Below, in pieces: positions 33,451 to 42,679 of a stretch of 64,000 bases of DNA; position 1 is the first letter of the stretch; the number at the start of each line of letters is the position of its first letter. Position numbers and translations under genes: made by a program. A model generated the notes under the pieces. The model searched no databases and was not told where the DNA came from. It saw nothing but the letters and a program-made list of their open reading frames with translations. Source of the DNA: Nocardioides piscis (GTDB lineage Bacteria; Actinomycetota; Actinomycetes; Propionibacteriales; Nocardioidaceae); assembly GCF_011300215.1 (NCBI RefSeq), contig NZ_CP049866.1, positions 2,108,001 to 2,172,000 of the forward strand. The letters are read 5' to 3'.

Positions 33451-34905
33451 TCAGGGTGCGATGCCGACGTACTTGACCGAGAGGTATTCATCGATCCCCT
33501 CCGGCCCGCCCTCGCGGCCGAAGCCGGAGTGCTTGACCCCGCCGAAGGGCGCAGCCGGGTTGGAGACGATGCCCTGGTTGATCCCGACCATGCCGAACTC
33601 GAGTGCCTCGCTGACCCGCAGCGTCCTCGACAGGTCGCGGGTGAAGGCATAGGCCACCAGGCCGTATGGCGTGGAGCTGGCCAGGCGCAGTGCCTCGTCG
33701 TCCTCGCGGAAGGTCGTGATCGGCGCGACCGGCCCGAAGATCTCCTCCTGGTTGAGGTCTGCCCCGGCCGGCACGTCGGTCAGCACCGTCGGCTCGAAGA
33801 AATAGCCCGCCTCGCCCGTGGCCGACCCGCCGGTGACGACCGAGGCTCCCTGGCGGACTGCGTCGTCGACCAGCTCGGTGACCTTGTCCCGGGCCTTCGC
33901 GTCGATCAGCGGCCCCACGGTCACCCCGTCGTCGGTGCCGCGGCCAACTGTCTCGGCGGCCATCCGGTCGGCGAACCGGCGGGCGAACTCGTCGGCGACG
34001 TCCTCGTGCACGAGGAAGCGGTTGGCGGCCGTGCAGGCCTCGCCCATGTTGCGCATCTTGGCCAGCATCGCCCCGTCGACCGCCCGGTCGAGGTCGGCGT
34101 CGGAGAAGACCAGGAACGGCGCGTTGCCGCCCAGCTCCATCGAGACGCGCAGCAACTGGTCGGCCGACTGGCGCACCAGCGACTGGCCCACGGGCGTCGA
34201 GCCGGTGAAGGTGAGCTTGCGCAGCCGCGGGTCCGCGATGAGCGGCTCCATGACCTGCGAGGTGTCATGGGTGGAGACGACGTTGACGACCCCCGGCGGC
34301 ACGCCCACCTCGCGCAACAGATCGGCCAGTGCCAGCATCGTCAGCGGCGTCTGCTGGGCCGGCTTGACGACCATGGTGCAGCCGGCGGCGATGGCCGGGC
34401 CGATCTTGCGGGTTCCCATCGCCAGCGGGAAGTTCCACGGCGTGATCATCAGGGTCGGCCCCACCGGTTGCTTCATGGTGAGCAGCCGGGTGTTGCCGTC
34501 GGGACTCGTCGACCAGCGACCCGCGATCCTCACGACCTCCTCGGAGAACCAGCGGAAGAACTCCGCGCCATAGGCCACCTCGCCCTTGGACTGGGCCAGT
34601 GGCTTGCCCATCTCGAGGGTCATCAGCATGGCGAACTGGTCGGCGCGTTCGGTGAGGAGCTCATAGGCGGCGCGCAGCAGCTCGGCACGCTCCCGGGGTG
34701 CGGTTGCGGCCCATCCGGCCTGCGCGGAGACGGCGGCGTCGAGCGCGGACCGGCCGTCGGCGGCCGATGCGGACGCGACCGTCGCCAGTGTCCGTCCGGT
34801 GGCGGGGTCCTCCACGTCGGTGCTGGCGCTTGTCGAGGCGTCGCGCCACTCGCCGTCGATGAACAGCCCGGTGGGGACTGCCGCCAGCACGTCGTGCTCG
34901 TTCAT
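33451..34905 (-). CDS. gabD: NAD(P)-dependent succinate-semialdehyde dehydrogenase
   Basis: 484 residues of the ALDH fold. Cofactor region PWNFPLAMGTRKIGPAIAAG, catalytic Glu in ELGGNAPF and catalytic Cys in GEACTAANRF. Ending and length match GabD, which oxidises succinate semialdehyde to succinate. It lies 35 bp after the aminotransferase gene on the same strand, so transamination and oxidation of the GABA route are encoded together. Other short-chain aldehydes are possible substrates. Confidence 0.9.
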   Translation of the reverse strand: MNEHDVLAAVPTGLFIDGEWRDASTSASTDVEDPATGRTLATVASASAADGRSALDAAVSAQAGWAATAPRERAELLRAAYELLTERADQFAMLMTLEMGKPLAQSKGEVAYGAEFFRWFSEEVVRIAGRWSTSPDGNTRLLTMKQPVGPTLMITPWNFPLAMGTRKIGPAIAAGCTMVVKPAQQTPLTMLALADLLREVGVPPGVVNVVSTHDTSQVMEPLIADPRLRKLTFTGSTPVGQSLVRQSADQLLRVSMELGGNAPFLVFSDADLDRAVDGAMLAKMRNMGEACTAANRFLVHEDVADEFARRFADRMAAETVGRGTDDGVTVGPLIDAKARDKVTELVDDAVRQGASVVTGGSATGEAGYFFEPTVLTDVPAGADLNQEEIFGPVAPITTFREDDEALRLASSTPYGLVAYAFTRDLSRTLRVSEALEFGMVGINQGIVSNPAAPFGGVKHSGFGREGGPEGIDEYLSVKYVGIAP

Positions 34906-34940
34906 GGGTTCGTCCTTGTCGTGCGCGCCGGGTCTGGTGG

Positions 34941-36311
34941 TCAGCCGAGGACGTGTGCGAAGGCGTCCTCGACGATGTCGAGCCCCTCCTCGAGCAGGTG
35001 GTCGGGACTGACCAGCGGCGGGAGAAAGCGCAAGACATTGCCGAAGGTACCCGCGGTGAGGGTGACCAGGCCCTGGCTGTGGCAGCGCTTGTTGATCGCG
35101 GCCGTGGCGACGGGCTCGGGAGTGAGGTCATCGGGCCCGGCGGTGAGCTCGACGGCCATCATGGCGCCACGACCACGGACCTCCGCGATCTCGGGGTGCT
35201 TGTCGCGCAGCCGGTCCAACCGGGACCTGAAGAGCTTCTCGATCTGCCGGGCCCGAGCGTTGAGGTCCTCGGTGCGCATCGTCTCGATCGCTCCGAGCGC
35301 CGCCGCGCAGGCGAGCGGGTTGCCGCCATACGTGCCTCCCAGGCCACCGGTGTGCACGGAGTCCATCACCTCGGCGCGGCCGGTGACGGCGGCGAGGGGG
35401 AGACCGCCCGCCATGCCCTTGGCGGTGGTGATGAGGTCAGGCACGACGTCCTCGTGCTCGCAGGCGAACCAGTCGCCGGTGCGGCAGAAGCCGGTCTGGA
35501 TCTCGTCGGCGATCAGCAGGATGCCGTGCTCGGAGCAGTAGTGGGAGAGCGACTGCAGCCAGCCGTGGGGCGGGACCACGAAACCGCCCTCGCCCTGGAT
35601 CGGCTCCACGATCACCGCGGCGGTGTTCGACTCCCCGACCTGGGTGTGCAGCATGCTCACGAAGGCGTCGAAGGCCTCCTCGGCGATCTGCTCGCGGGTC
35701 TTCGTGCCACCGCCCGGCCAACGCAGCGGGTAGGCCATCGGTGCGCGATAGACCTCGCCGGCGAACGGCCCGAAGCCGTGCTTGTAGGGCATGTTCTTCG
35801 CGGTCAACGCCATCGTGAGGTTGGTGCGCCCGTGATAGGCGTGGTCGAGGGCGACCACCGCCTGTCGGCCGGTGAAGGTGCGAGCGATCTTGACGGCGTT
35901 CTCCACGGCCTCCGCCCCGGAGTTGAACAGTGCGCTGCGCTTGTCGTGGTCGCCGGGTGTCAGCTCGGCCAGCGCCTCGCACACGGCGACGTAGCCCTCG
36001 TAGGGGGTGACCATGAAGCAGGTGTGGGTCAGCTCGGCGACCTGCGCCTGCACTCGTTCGACGACTGCGGGGGCGGCGTTGCCTACGCTCGTGACCGCGA
36101 TTCCCGACCCGAAGTCGATGAGGTGGTTGCCGTCGACGTCGACCAGGATGCCGCCGCCGGCGCGAGCGACATAGGCCGGCAACCCGACGCCGACGCCGCT
36201 CGCGACCGACGACGCGCGTCGGGCATCGAGCTCGCGTGAGCGGGGGCCGGGGACCTCGGTGACGAGGCGGCGGACCTGCTCCACCTCCGGTGCGTGCTCC
36301 AGCATCTCCAT
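34941..36311 (-). CDS. gabT: 4-aminobutyrate--2-oxoglutarate aminotransferase
   Basis: 456 residues from ATG 36311 (ATG 36347 and 36305 are alternatives). Class III aminotransferase: FGSGIAVTSVGNAAP, NSGAEAVENAVKIAR, DEIQTGFCRTG and the PLP Lys in TTAKGMAGGLPLAAV. The N-terminal VTEVPGPRSRELDARR is typical of GabT. It makes succinate semialdehyde from GABA. It is divergent from a LysR gene with a shared operator, so that regulator probably controls it. Confidence 0.9.
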   Translation of the reverse strand: MEMLEHAPEVEQVRRLVTEVPGPRSRELDARRASSVASGVGVGLPAYVARAGGGILVDVDGNHLIDFGSGIAVTSVGNAAPAVVERVQAQVAELTHTCFMVTPYEGYVAVCEALAELTPGDHDKRSALFNSGAEAVENAVKIARTFTGRQAVVALDHAYHGRTNLTMALTAKNMPYKHGFGPFAGEVYRAPMAYPLRWPGGGTKTREQIAEEAFDAFVSMLHTQVGESNTAAVIVEPIQGEGGFVVPPHGWLQSLSHYCSEHGILLIADEIQTGFCRTGDWFACEHEDVVPDLITTAKGMAGGLPLAAVTGRAEVMDSVHTGGLGGTYGGNPLACAAALGAIETMRTEDLNARARQIEKLFRSRLDRLRDKHPEIAEVRGRGAMMAVELTAGPDDLTPEPVATAAINKRCHSQGLVTLTAGTFGNVLRFLPPLVSPDHLLEEGLDIVEDAFAHVLG

Positions 36312-36363
36312 GGACTCAGGTTGTCCCCGCGATGGCATGCTGTCCAATACCTGTCAGAGCGCT

Positions 36364-36388
36364 GCGCCATGCCTGTGAGGCATGGCGC
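36364..36388. promoter_or_regulatory. LysR-type operator between gabT and the lysR gene
   Basis: Perfect 10-bp inverted repeat GCGCCATGCC / GGCATGGCGC with a 5-base centre. It contains T-N11-A (36370 to 36382), the LysR consensus. It lies 53 bp from the gabT ATG and 19 bp from the lysR GTG. Confidence 0.8.
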
Positions 36389-36406
36389 CGGGGAGAGGAG
36401 GAAGCC

Positions 36407-37288
36407 GTGGACCTGAGGTTGCTGCGCTACTTCGTGGCGGTGGTCGACACCGGATCGGTGACGGCGGCGGCCCGCCATGTCCGCGTGGCCCAGCCGTCGC
36501 TCTCGCGCCAGGTGCGCAGCCTCGAGCGCCAGCTGGGCCTGGTGCTGTTCGACCGTGTCGAGGGCCGCCTGACGCTGTCGTCGGCGGGGCAGCGCTTCTT
36601 GCCGGTGGCTCGCGACCTGCTCGCTCGCGCCGACCTGGCGGGACGCGCTGCCGCAGCGATCCGCGACGGCGCCCTGACCGACCTCACCATCAGCTGCCCG
36701 GCGACGACCCTGACCGATGTCATCGCCCCGTTCCTGGCCACCTGGACCGCTGACGACCCCATGCCGCGCGTGTGGCAGAGGCTGCCTGCCCAGATCTATC
36801 CCTCGCTGACGTCCGGGGCCGACCTCGCGGTCGGCACCGCACCTCCGCCGTCGAGCCTGACCAGCCTGCCGCTGGCCTCGCTCCCGGTGTGGGCCTACGT
36901 CCGGCCCGACCACCCCTGGGCGACGCGCGGCTCCGTGCGGCTCGCGGACCTCGCGGACCAGCCGCTGCTGCTCCTCGGCCCCGAGCAGCACTCCCGGCAG
37001 GCCCTGGACGCAGCGATCCTCGGCGCCGGCGTGGGACTGGGCGACACCACCGAGTTCGCCACGGCCGAAGTGGCCCAGGCGGTTGCGGCGGCAGGACGCG
37101 GGGTCGCCATCGTCTCCGACGACCCCAGGTTCGGCCTGGTGGCGCTGCGCGTGCGTCACGAGCGCCGGGACCTCGTCATCCGGCTGCACGCGGCCTGGCT
37201 GGCCGACCACCACGCCTCGGACTCGCTGGCGTCGCTGGCGCGGCGGCTCAACGCCTTCTGCGAGTCGCGCTACGCCGTCGACGTCTGA
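36407..37288 (+). CDS. LysR-family transcriptional regulator
   Basis: 293 residues; GTG 36407 after GAGAGGAGGA. Helix-turn-helix at residues 3-60 (LRLLRYFVAVVDTGSVTAAARHVRVAQPSLSRQVRSLE). The periplasmic-binding-like effector domain follows, about residues 90-290. Divergent from gabT-gabD with a perfect LysR box between them, so it probably activates that operon in response to GABA or a related amine. It lies 30 bp upstream of the kinase-lyase gene, which may also be under its influence. Confidence 0.9.
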   Translation: MDLRLLRYFVAVVDTGSVTAAARHVRVAQPSLSRQVRSLERQLGLVLFDRVEGRLTLSSAGQRFLPVARDLLARADLAGRAAAAIRDGALTDLTISCPATTLTDVIAPFLATWTADDPMPRVWQRLPAQIYPSLTSGADLAVGTAPPPSSLTSLPLASLPVWAYVRPDHPWATRGSVRLADLADQPLLLLGPEQHSRQALDAAILGAGVGLGDTTEFATAEVAQAVAAAGRGVAIVSDDPRFGLVALRVRHERRDLVIRLHAAWLADHHASDSLASLARRLNAFCESRYAVDV

Positions 37289-37318
37289 ACGGGTGGACAG
37301 CACGGCCACAATGGGGGC

Positions 37319-39565
37319 GTGCACGCCCAGGACCCGCTGGACACCCCTGCCCCCGATGTCGATCCCGACGCGCTCGCCGCTGGGCTCTCCGAGGTCTGGG
37401 GGCTGACCGGCGTCCTGACGCCGCTGCACGGCGAGCGTGATCGCAACTTCCGGATCGACTCTGCGCAGGGCCGGTTCCTCCTGAAGGTGCACAACCCGGC
37501 GGACGGGACGGACGTCCTCGACCTGCAGGCGTCAGCGCTGGCGCACCTGCGCCGCGTCGACGCCGGGCTGCCGGTGCCAGCCGTGGTGCCCACCCGGACC
37601 GGCGAGCGCTGGGCCGAGCTCATCGGGCGCGACGGCCGCTCGTCGCTGGCCTGGGTGATGACCTGGTTGGACGGCAGCCATCTCGACCCGTCCACGATGA
37701 CCGCGGCCCGGCTGCGGTGGTGGGGACGAGACGCCGCCCGGGTCGGCCGTGCGCTTCGCGGGTTCACCCACCCCGCCGCGGCCACCCCTCTCGCCTGGGA
37801 CATCGCCCGGCTGCCGCAGCTGCGCGGATGGCTGGACGCGGTCGCGCCGCAGCGGCGCCCGGCCGTCACGGCCGTCCTCGACCGCTTCGACGCCGAGGTC
37901 GCCCCGCTGCTGCTGCGGCTGCGCGCCCAGGTGGTGCACAACGACCTCGCCCCGACCAACGTGCTGGTCGGCCCCGACGGACGGCTGAGCGGGGTCACCG
38001 ACTTCGGCGACCTGACCCACACCGCGCTGGTCTGCGACCTTGCCGTCACCTGCGCCGACCTGGTGGTCGAGACGGGTGACCTCGACGCGGTCCCGCTCGT
38101 CGTCGCGGGCTACGAGACGGTGACTCCCCTGGAGCCGGAGGAGCGTGGCCTGCTCGCCGACCTGGTCGCTGCCCGCTGCGCCGCGACCGTTCTGATCACC
38201 GCCTGGCGCACCCGGGAGCAGGGGTGGGCGCCGCCGATCGACGACGACGCCTTCGCCCTGCTGGAGCGGATGCTCGCGATCGGGGTGGCGGAGCTTGCTG
38301 CGCGGTGGGAGCGACCGCCGTACGCCACACGCTCGACCTCCGGGCTGCTCGCCGCCCGCGCCCGGACCTTCGGAGGTCAGGAGCTCAGCTATGCCAGCCC
38401 GCTCCACCTGGTGGCCGGCGACGGGGTCTGGCTGCGGTCCGCAGACGGGCAGCGCTATCTCGACGCCTACAACAACGTCCCCGTGCTCGGGCACTCCCAC
38501 CCGGCGGTCGCCGCGGCGGCCGCGGCACAGCTGGCCAGGCTCAACACCAACAGCCGCTATCTGCAGGACGCCCCGGTCGCCCTGGCCGAACGGCTGCTGG
38601 CGAGCGTCCCGGACCGCTTCGACCGCGTGCTGTTCGTCAACTCCGGGAGCGAGGCCAACGACCTCGCGTGGCGGATCGCGCGCCACGCCACGGGCGGCAG
38701 CGGCGGGGTGGCGACCTCCTTCGCCTACCACGGCATCACCGAGGCGATCGCTGCGTTCTCCCCCGAGTCGTATGCCGGCCAGGAACCGCCCGCCCACATC
38801 CGGCTCGTCGACCCGCCGCCGGGACACTGCGAGGTGGCCGCCGCCGTCGACGGGCTCGCGGCCGCAGGGCACCCGGTCGCGGCGATGCTGGTCGACGGGG
38901 TCTTCACCAGCGACGGCGTGCAGGGACCCTCGCACGACTGGACGCGCGCCGCCGCCTCGGCGGTCCACGCCGTCGGCGGACTCTATGTCGCCGACGAGGT
39001 GCAGGCCGGTCACGGCCGGACGGGGGAGCACCTGTGGAGCTTCTGCAGCGGTCGCGACGAGCTGCCCGCGGACCTGGTGACGCTCGGCAAGCCCATGGGC
39101 AACGGCTATCCGATCGCGGCCGTGCTGGGACCGGCGGCGCTGGTCGACCCCTTCGTCGAGGGCACCGACTACTTCTCGACCTTCGGAGGCGGGACGGCGG
39201 CCTGCGCGGCCGCGATCGCCGTGCTGGACGTCTTCGAGGAGGAGGACGTCCTGCGCCGGGTCTCGTCGGTCGGTGCCCTGCTGCTGCAGGCCCTGGGCGA
39301 CGTCACCGCTGACAGCGACGACGTGGTCGACGTCCGCGGGTGGGGACTGGCACTGGCCATCGATCTGGTCGACCCCGCGACCGGCGAGCCTGCGCCCGCA
39401 CGCACGCGCGCGGCGATCGAGGGGATGCGGTCACGGGGGGTGCTGATCGGGAGCACCGGTCCGGACCGTTCCACCCTGAAGATCCGCCCGCCCCTCGTCT
39501 TCGGGCCCGAGCACGTGGCGCGCCTCGGTGACGCGCTCGCCGAGACCCTCCGGGAGCTGCGCTGA
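37319..39565 (+). CDS. Fusion of APH-type amine kinase and class III PLP phospho-lyase (hydroxylysine/ethanolamine type)
   Basis: 748 residues, GTG 37319. Residues 1-320: kinase resembling hydroxylysine kinase, with VHNDLAPTNVLV (catalytic loop) and SGVTDFGDLTHTALVCDLAV (metal loop). Residues about 335-748: class III aminotransferase fold with YNNVPVLGHSHPAV, LNTNSRYLQD, VNSGSEANDLAWRIAR, DEVQAGHGRTG and the PLP Lys in TLGKPMGNGYP. The human counterparts are separate proteins: a kinase phosphorylates 5-hydroxylysine, and the lyase removes ammonia and phosphate from phosphohydroxylysine or phosphoethanolamine. The fusion would phosphorylate and then cleave one amino-alcohol. Which one is unknown. 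Confidence 0.88.
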   Translation: MHAQDPLDTPAPDVDPDALAAGLSEVWGLTGVLTPLHGERDRNFRIDSAQGRFLLKVHNPADGTDVLDLQASALAHLRRVDAGLPVPAVVPTRTGERWAELIGRDGRSSLAWVMTWLDGSHLDPSTMTAARLRWWGRDAARVGRALRGFTHPAAATPLAWDIARLPQLRGWLDAVAPQRRPAVTAVLDRFDAEVAPLLLRLRAQVVHNDLAPTNVLVGPDGRLSGVTDFGDLTHTALVCDLAVTCADLVVETGDLDAVPLVVAGYETVTPLEPEERGLLADLVAARCAATVLITAWRTREQGWAPPIDDDAFALLERMLAIGVAELAARWERPPYATRSTSGLLAARARTFGGQELSYASPLHLVAGDGVWLRSADGQRYLDAYNNVPVLGHSHPAVAAAAAAQLARLNTNSRYLQDAPVALAERLLASVPDRFDRVLFVNSGSEANDLAWRIARHATGGSGGVATSFAYHGITEAIAAFSPESYAGQEPPAHIRLVDPPPGHCEVAAAVDGLAAAGHPVAAMLVDGVFTSDGVQGPSHDWTRAAASAVHAVGGLYVADEVQAGHGRTGEHLWSFCSGRDELPADLVTLGKPMGNGYPIAAVLGPAALVDPFVEGTDYFSTFGGGTAACAAAIAVLDVFEEEDVLRRVSSVGALLLQALGDVTADSDDVVDVRGWGLALAIDLVDPATGEPAPARTRAAIEGMRSRGVLIGSTGPDRSTLKIRPPLVFGPEHVARLGDALAETLRELR

Positions 39566-39578
39566 GTCGAGCGCGCGC

Positions 39579-40961
39579 TCAGAGCAGGCTGTGGGCCTTG
39601 TCGAGCACGACCCGCAGGATCTGCTCCATCTCGTCGAAGTGCGTCTGGTCGCAGATCAGGGGCGGCGCGAGCTGCACGACCGGGTCGCCACGGTCGTCGG
39701 CGCGGCAGTAGAGACCCTCCTCGAAGAGGCCCTTGGAGACGGCACCGAACAGGATCCGCTCGCACTCCTCGTCGGTGAAGGACTCCTTGGTCGCCTTGTC
39801 CTTGACCAGCTCGATGCCATAGAAGAAGCCGTCACCGCGGACGTCGCCGACGATCGGCAGGTCGTTGAGCCGCTCGAGCGTCGAGCGGAAGGCGCCCGCG
39901 TTGTCGCGCACGTGGCCCAGGATGTTCTCGCGCTCAAAGATGTCGAGGTTCTCCAGGGCTACGGCGGTCGAGACGGGGTGGCCGCCGAAGGTGTAGCCGT
40001 GGGCGAACATCTCGCCGTGCGCGAGGAACGGCTCCATCAGCCGGTCGGAGGCGATCATCGCGCCCAGGGGGGCGTAGCCCGAGGTGATGCCCTTGGCGCA
40101 GGTGATCATGTCGGGCTGGTAGCCGAACCGCTCGGCGCCGAACATGTGACCGAGCCGGCCGAAGGCGCAGATCACCTCGTCGGAGACCAGCAGCACGTCG
40201 TACTGGTCGCAGATCTCTCGCACCCGGTCGAAGTATCCGGGCGGCGGGGGGAAGCAGCCGCCGGCGTTCTGCACCGGCTCGAGGAAGACCGCGGCCACGG
40301 TGTCGGGGCCCTCGTTCTCGATCGCGACGGCGATCTGGTCGGCGGCCCAGCGGCCGAACTGCTCGGGCGTGAGCCCCTCCGGGGCACCGTGCTCGGTGGC
40401 GCGATAGATGTTGGTGTTGGGCACCCGGAAGGTCGAGGGCACGAGCGGCTCGAACTGCTGCTTGAGCAGTGGCAGGCCGGTGATCGACAACGCCCCCTGG
40501 GTGGTCCCGTGGTAGGCGATGGCGCGACTGATCACCTTGTGCTTCATCGGCTTCCCGGTGAGCTTGAAGTAGTTCTTGGCGAGCTTCCAGGCCGTCTCGA
40601 CCGCCTCGCCGCCGCCGCTGGTGAAGAAGACCCGGTTGAGGTCGCCCGGCGCGTGGGACGCCACCTTCTCGGCCAGCTCGATGGCCGGCGGGTGGGCGTA
40701 GGACCACAGCGGCATGAACGCCAGCTCCTTGGCCTGGCGCGCGGCTGCCTCAGCCAGCTCGGTGCGGCCGTGGCCGAGCTGGGAGACGAAGAGGCCGGCC
40801 AGGCCGTCGAGGTAGCGACGACCGCGGGCGTCCCAGAGGTAGGCGCCCTCGCCCTTCACCATCACGGGGACGTCGTGGTCCTCGTAGCCCCCGTGGCGGG
40901 TGAAGTGCATCCACAGGTGGTCCTTGGCGGCACGCTGTTGCTGGTCATGATCGAGGGCCAT
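39579..40961 (-). CDS. Class III aminotransferase (omega-amine:pyruvate / putrescine type)
   Basis: 460 residues. PLP Lys in TCAKGITSGYAPLGAM, plus TSGGGEAVETAWKLAK, YHGTTQGALSITG and VSDEVICAFGRLGHMFG. These fit the group that includes taurine, beta-alanine and putrescine:pyruvate aminotransferases. Conserved GYTFGGHPVSTAVAL is typical. It is convergent with the kinase-lyase gene (13 bp apart) and divergent from the aldehyde dehydrogenase gene, so an amine is probably converted to an aldehyde and then oxidised. The exact substrate is not resolved. Confidence 0.88.
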   Translation of the reverse strand: MALDHDQQQRAAKDHLWMHFTRHGGYEDHDVPVMVKGEGAYLWDARGRRYLDGLAGLFVSQLGHGRTELAEAAARQAKELAFMPLWSYAHPPAIELAEKVASHAPGDLNRVFFTSGGGEAVETAWKLAKNYFKLTGKPMKHKVISRAIAYHGTTQGALSITGLPLLKQQFEPLVPSTFRVPNTNIYRATEHGAPEGLTPEQFGRWAADQIAVAIENEGPDTVAAVFLEPVQNAGGCFPPPPGYFDRVREICDQYDVLLVSDEVICAFGRLGHMFGAERFGYQPDMITCAKGITSGYAPLGAMIASDRLMEPFLAHGEMFAHGYTFGGHPVSTAVALENLDIFERENILGHVRDNAGAFRSTLERLNDLPIVGDVRGDGFFYGIELVKDKATKESFTDEECERILFGAVSKGLFEEGLYCRADDRGDPVVQLAPPLICDQTHFDEMEQILRVVLDKAHSLL

Positions 40962-41094
40962 GGACCCATGATGGTGAGGGATTCGCCCGCTGGCAAGCCA
41001 TTGACATCGGATTTCGTCGCCATAATGGACTCACAGCTGCTGAAAACGGAGCAGGGGCCCCACTTGCTCAACGGGATGCGTAGGCAGTGGACTA

Positions 41095-41109
41095 GGGTCC
41101 GAAGGACCC
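41095..41109 (+). promoter_or_regulatory. GGGTCC-GAA-GGACCC dyad in the leader of the semialdehyde dehydrogenase gene
   Basis: Six-base perfect arms with a 3-base centre, just before the Shine-Dalgarno (GAGGAGGAG). A TTGACA element at about 41001 is followed by CATAAT about 14 bp on, a probable promoter for this gene. The dyad could be an operator or a leader hairpin. Confidence 0.4.
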
Positions 41110-41126
41110 GCGAGGAGGAGCAGACG

Positions 41127-42671
41127 ATGACCACGACGCCCGGCACGAGCACGCCCCGCACGATCAGCCACTGGGCCGGCGGCAAGCCGTTCGAGGGCAG
41201 CAGCGACCGGTGGGGAGAAGTGACCGACCCGGCGACCGGCTCCGTCACGGGGCGGGTGGCCCTCGCCTCGCGTGCCGACGCCGACGAGGTGATCGCCGCC
41301 GCGCGGGGGGCCGCGCACGAGTGGGGGCGTACGTCGCTGGCTCGTCGCGTCCAGATCGTCTTCGCCTTCCGCGAGCTGCTCAACGCCCGCCGTGACGAGC
41401 TGGCGGCGCTGATCACCGCCGAGCACGGCAAGGTCCACTCCGACGCGCTCGGTGAGGTCGCCCGCGGCCAGGACGTCGTGGAGTTCGCCTGTGGCATCGC
41501 GCACCTGCTCAAGGGGAGTCGCACCGTCAACGCCGCCACCGGCGTCGACGTCCATTCCTCGCGTGAGCCGCTCGGTGTCGTGGGGATCATCTCGCCCTTC
41601 AACTTCCCCGCCATGGTGCCGATGTGGTTCTTCCCGGTGGCCATCGCAGCCGGCAACACCGTGGTCCTCAAGCCGAGTGAGAAGGACCCCTCGGCTGCCA
41701 ACTGGATGGCGGAGCTGTGGCAGGAGGCCGGCCTCCCCGACGGGGTGTTCAACGTCCTCCACGGCGACAAGGAAGCCGTCGACGCGGTCCTCGACAGCCC
41801 GGACGTGCGGTCGATCAGCTTCGTGGGATCGACGCCGATCGCGCGCTACGTCTATGAGCGGGCCGCCAGCCACGGCAAGCGGGTGCAGGCGCTGGGTGGC
41901 GCCAAGAACCACATGGTCGTGCTGCCCGACGCCGACCTCGACCTGGCCGCCGACGCAGCCGTCAACGCGGGCTACGGCAGCGCGGGAGAGCGGTGCATGG
42001 CCATCAGCGTGCTGGTCGCGGTCGGCGACATCGCTGACGACCTGGTCGCACGCGTGGCCGAGCGCACGCGCACCCTGGTGATCGGGGCGGGTGCGGTGGG
42101 GGCGTGCCCCGCCGGCGAGCCGGACATGGGACCGCTGGTCACCCGGGCCCATCGCGACCGCGTCGCGTCGTTCGTCGAGTCGGGGGAGCGCGCGGGGGCA
42201 GCGGTCGTGGTCGACGGTCGCGACGTCGATGCGCAGGGCGACACCGACGGCTTCTGGCTGGGCCCGACCCTGCTCGACCGGGTGACGCCAGACATGGAGG
42301 TCTACACCGAAGAGGTCTTCGGCCCCCTTCTCTCGGTCGTCCGGGTCGACGACTACGACGCCGCGATCGACCTCGTCAATGCCAACCCCTATGGCAACGG
42401 CACCGCGGTCTTCACCAACGACGGCGGCGCGGCCCGTCGCTTCGAGAGTGACGTCTCGGTCGGGATGGTCGGGGTCAACGTGCCGATCCCGGTCCCCGTG
42501 GCCTACTACTCGTTCGGCGGGTGGAAGGACTCGCTGTACGGCGACACCCACGCCCACGGCGTCGAGGGCGTCCACTTCTTCACTCGCGGCAAGGTCGTCA
42601 CCTCTCGCTGGATCGACCCGGCCAACCGACCCGAGGGCGGGCTCGAGCTCGGGTTCCCCCGCAATGCGTGA
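41127..42671 (+). CDS. mmsA: CoA-acylating methylmalonate-semialdehyde-type dehydrogenase
   Basis: 514 residues. ATG 41127 follows GAGGAGGAG. ALDH fold with SPFNFPAMVPMWFFPVAIA and the catalytic Cys in GSAGERCMAISV. The usual Glu of ALDHs is absent from the GGAKNHMVV segment, as in MmsA, where CoA takes part in the second step. C-terminus GMVGVNVPIPVPVAYYSFGGWKDS is diagnostic. It oxidises methylmalonate or malonate semialdehyde to propionyl- or acetyl-CoA, so it could finish beta-alanine or related amine breakdown. The FAD oxidase gene follows 8 bp later. Confidence 0.9.
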   Translation: MTTTPGTSTPRTISHWAGGKPFEGSSDRWGEVTDPATGSVTGRVALASRADADEVIAAARGAAHEWGRTSLARRVQIVFAFRELLNARRDELAALITAEHGKVHSDALGEVARGQDVVEFACGIAHLLKGSRTVNAATGVDVHSSREPLGVVGIISPFNFPAMVPMWFFPVAIAAGNTVVLKPSEKDPSAANWMAELWQEAGLPDGVFNVLHGDKEAVDAVLDSPDVRSISFVGSTPIARYVYERAASHGKRVQALGGAKNHMVVLPDADLDLAADAAVNAGYGSAGERCMAISVLVAVGDIADDLVARVAERTRTLVIGAGAVGACPAGEPDMGPLVTRAHRDRVASFVESGERAGAAVVVDGRDVDAQGDTDGFWLGPTLLDRVTPDMEVYTEEVFGPLLSVVRVDDYDAAIDLVNANPYGNGTAVFTNDGGAARRFESDVSVGMVGVNVPIPVPVAYYSFGGWKDSLYGDTHAHGVEGVHFFTRGKVVTSRWIDPANRPEGGLELGFPRNA

Positions 42672-42679
42672 GCAGAGCG

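Noticed and set aside
33529..36239. Long plus-strand ORFs opposite gabD and gabT
   Set aside because: Shadows of two well-conserved enzymes.
39528..41126. Long in-frame plus-strand extension upstream of the semialdehyde dehydrogenase
   Set aside because: It is antisense to a clear aminotransferase gene. The dehydrogenase starts at ATG 41127 with its own ribosome site.
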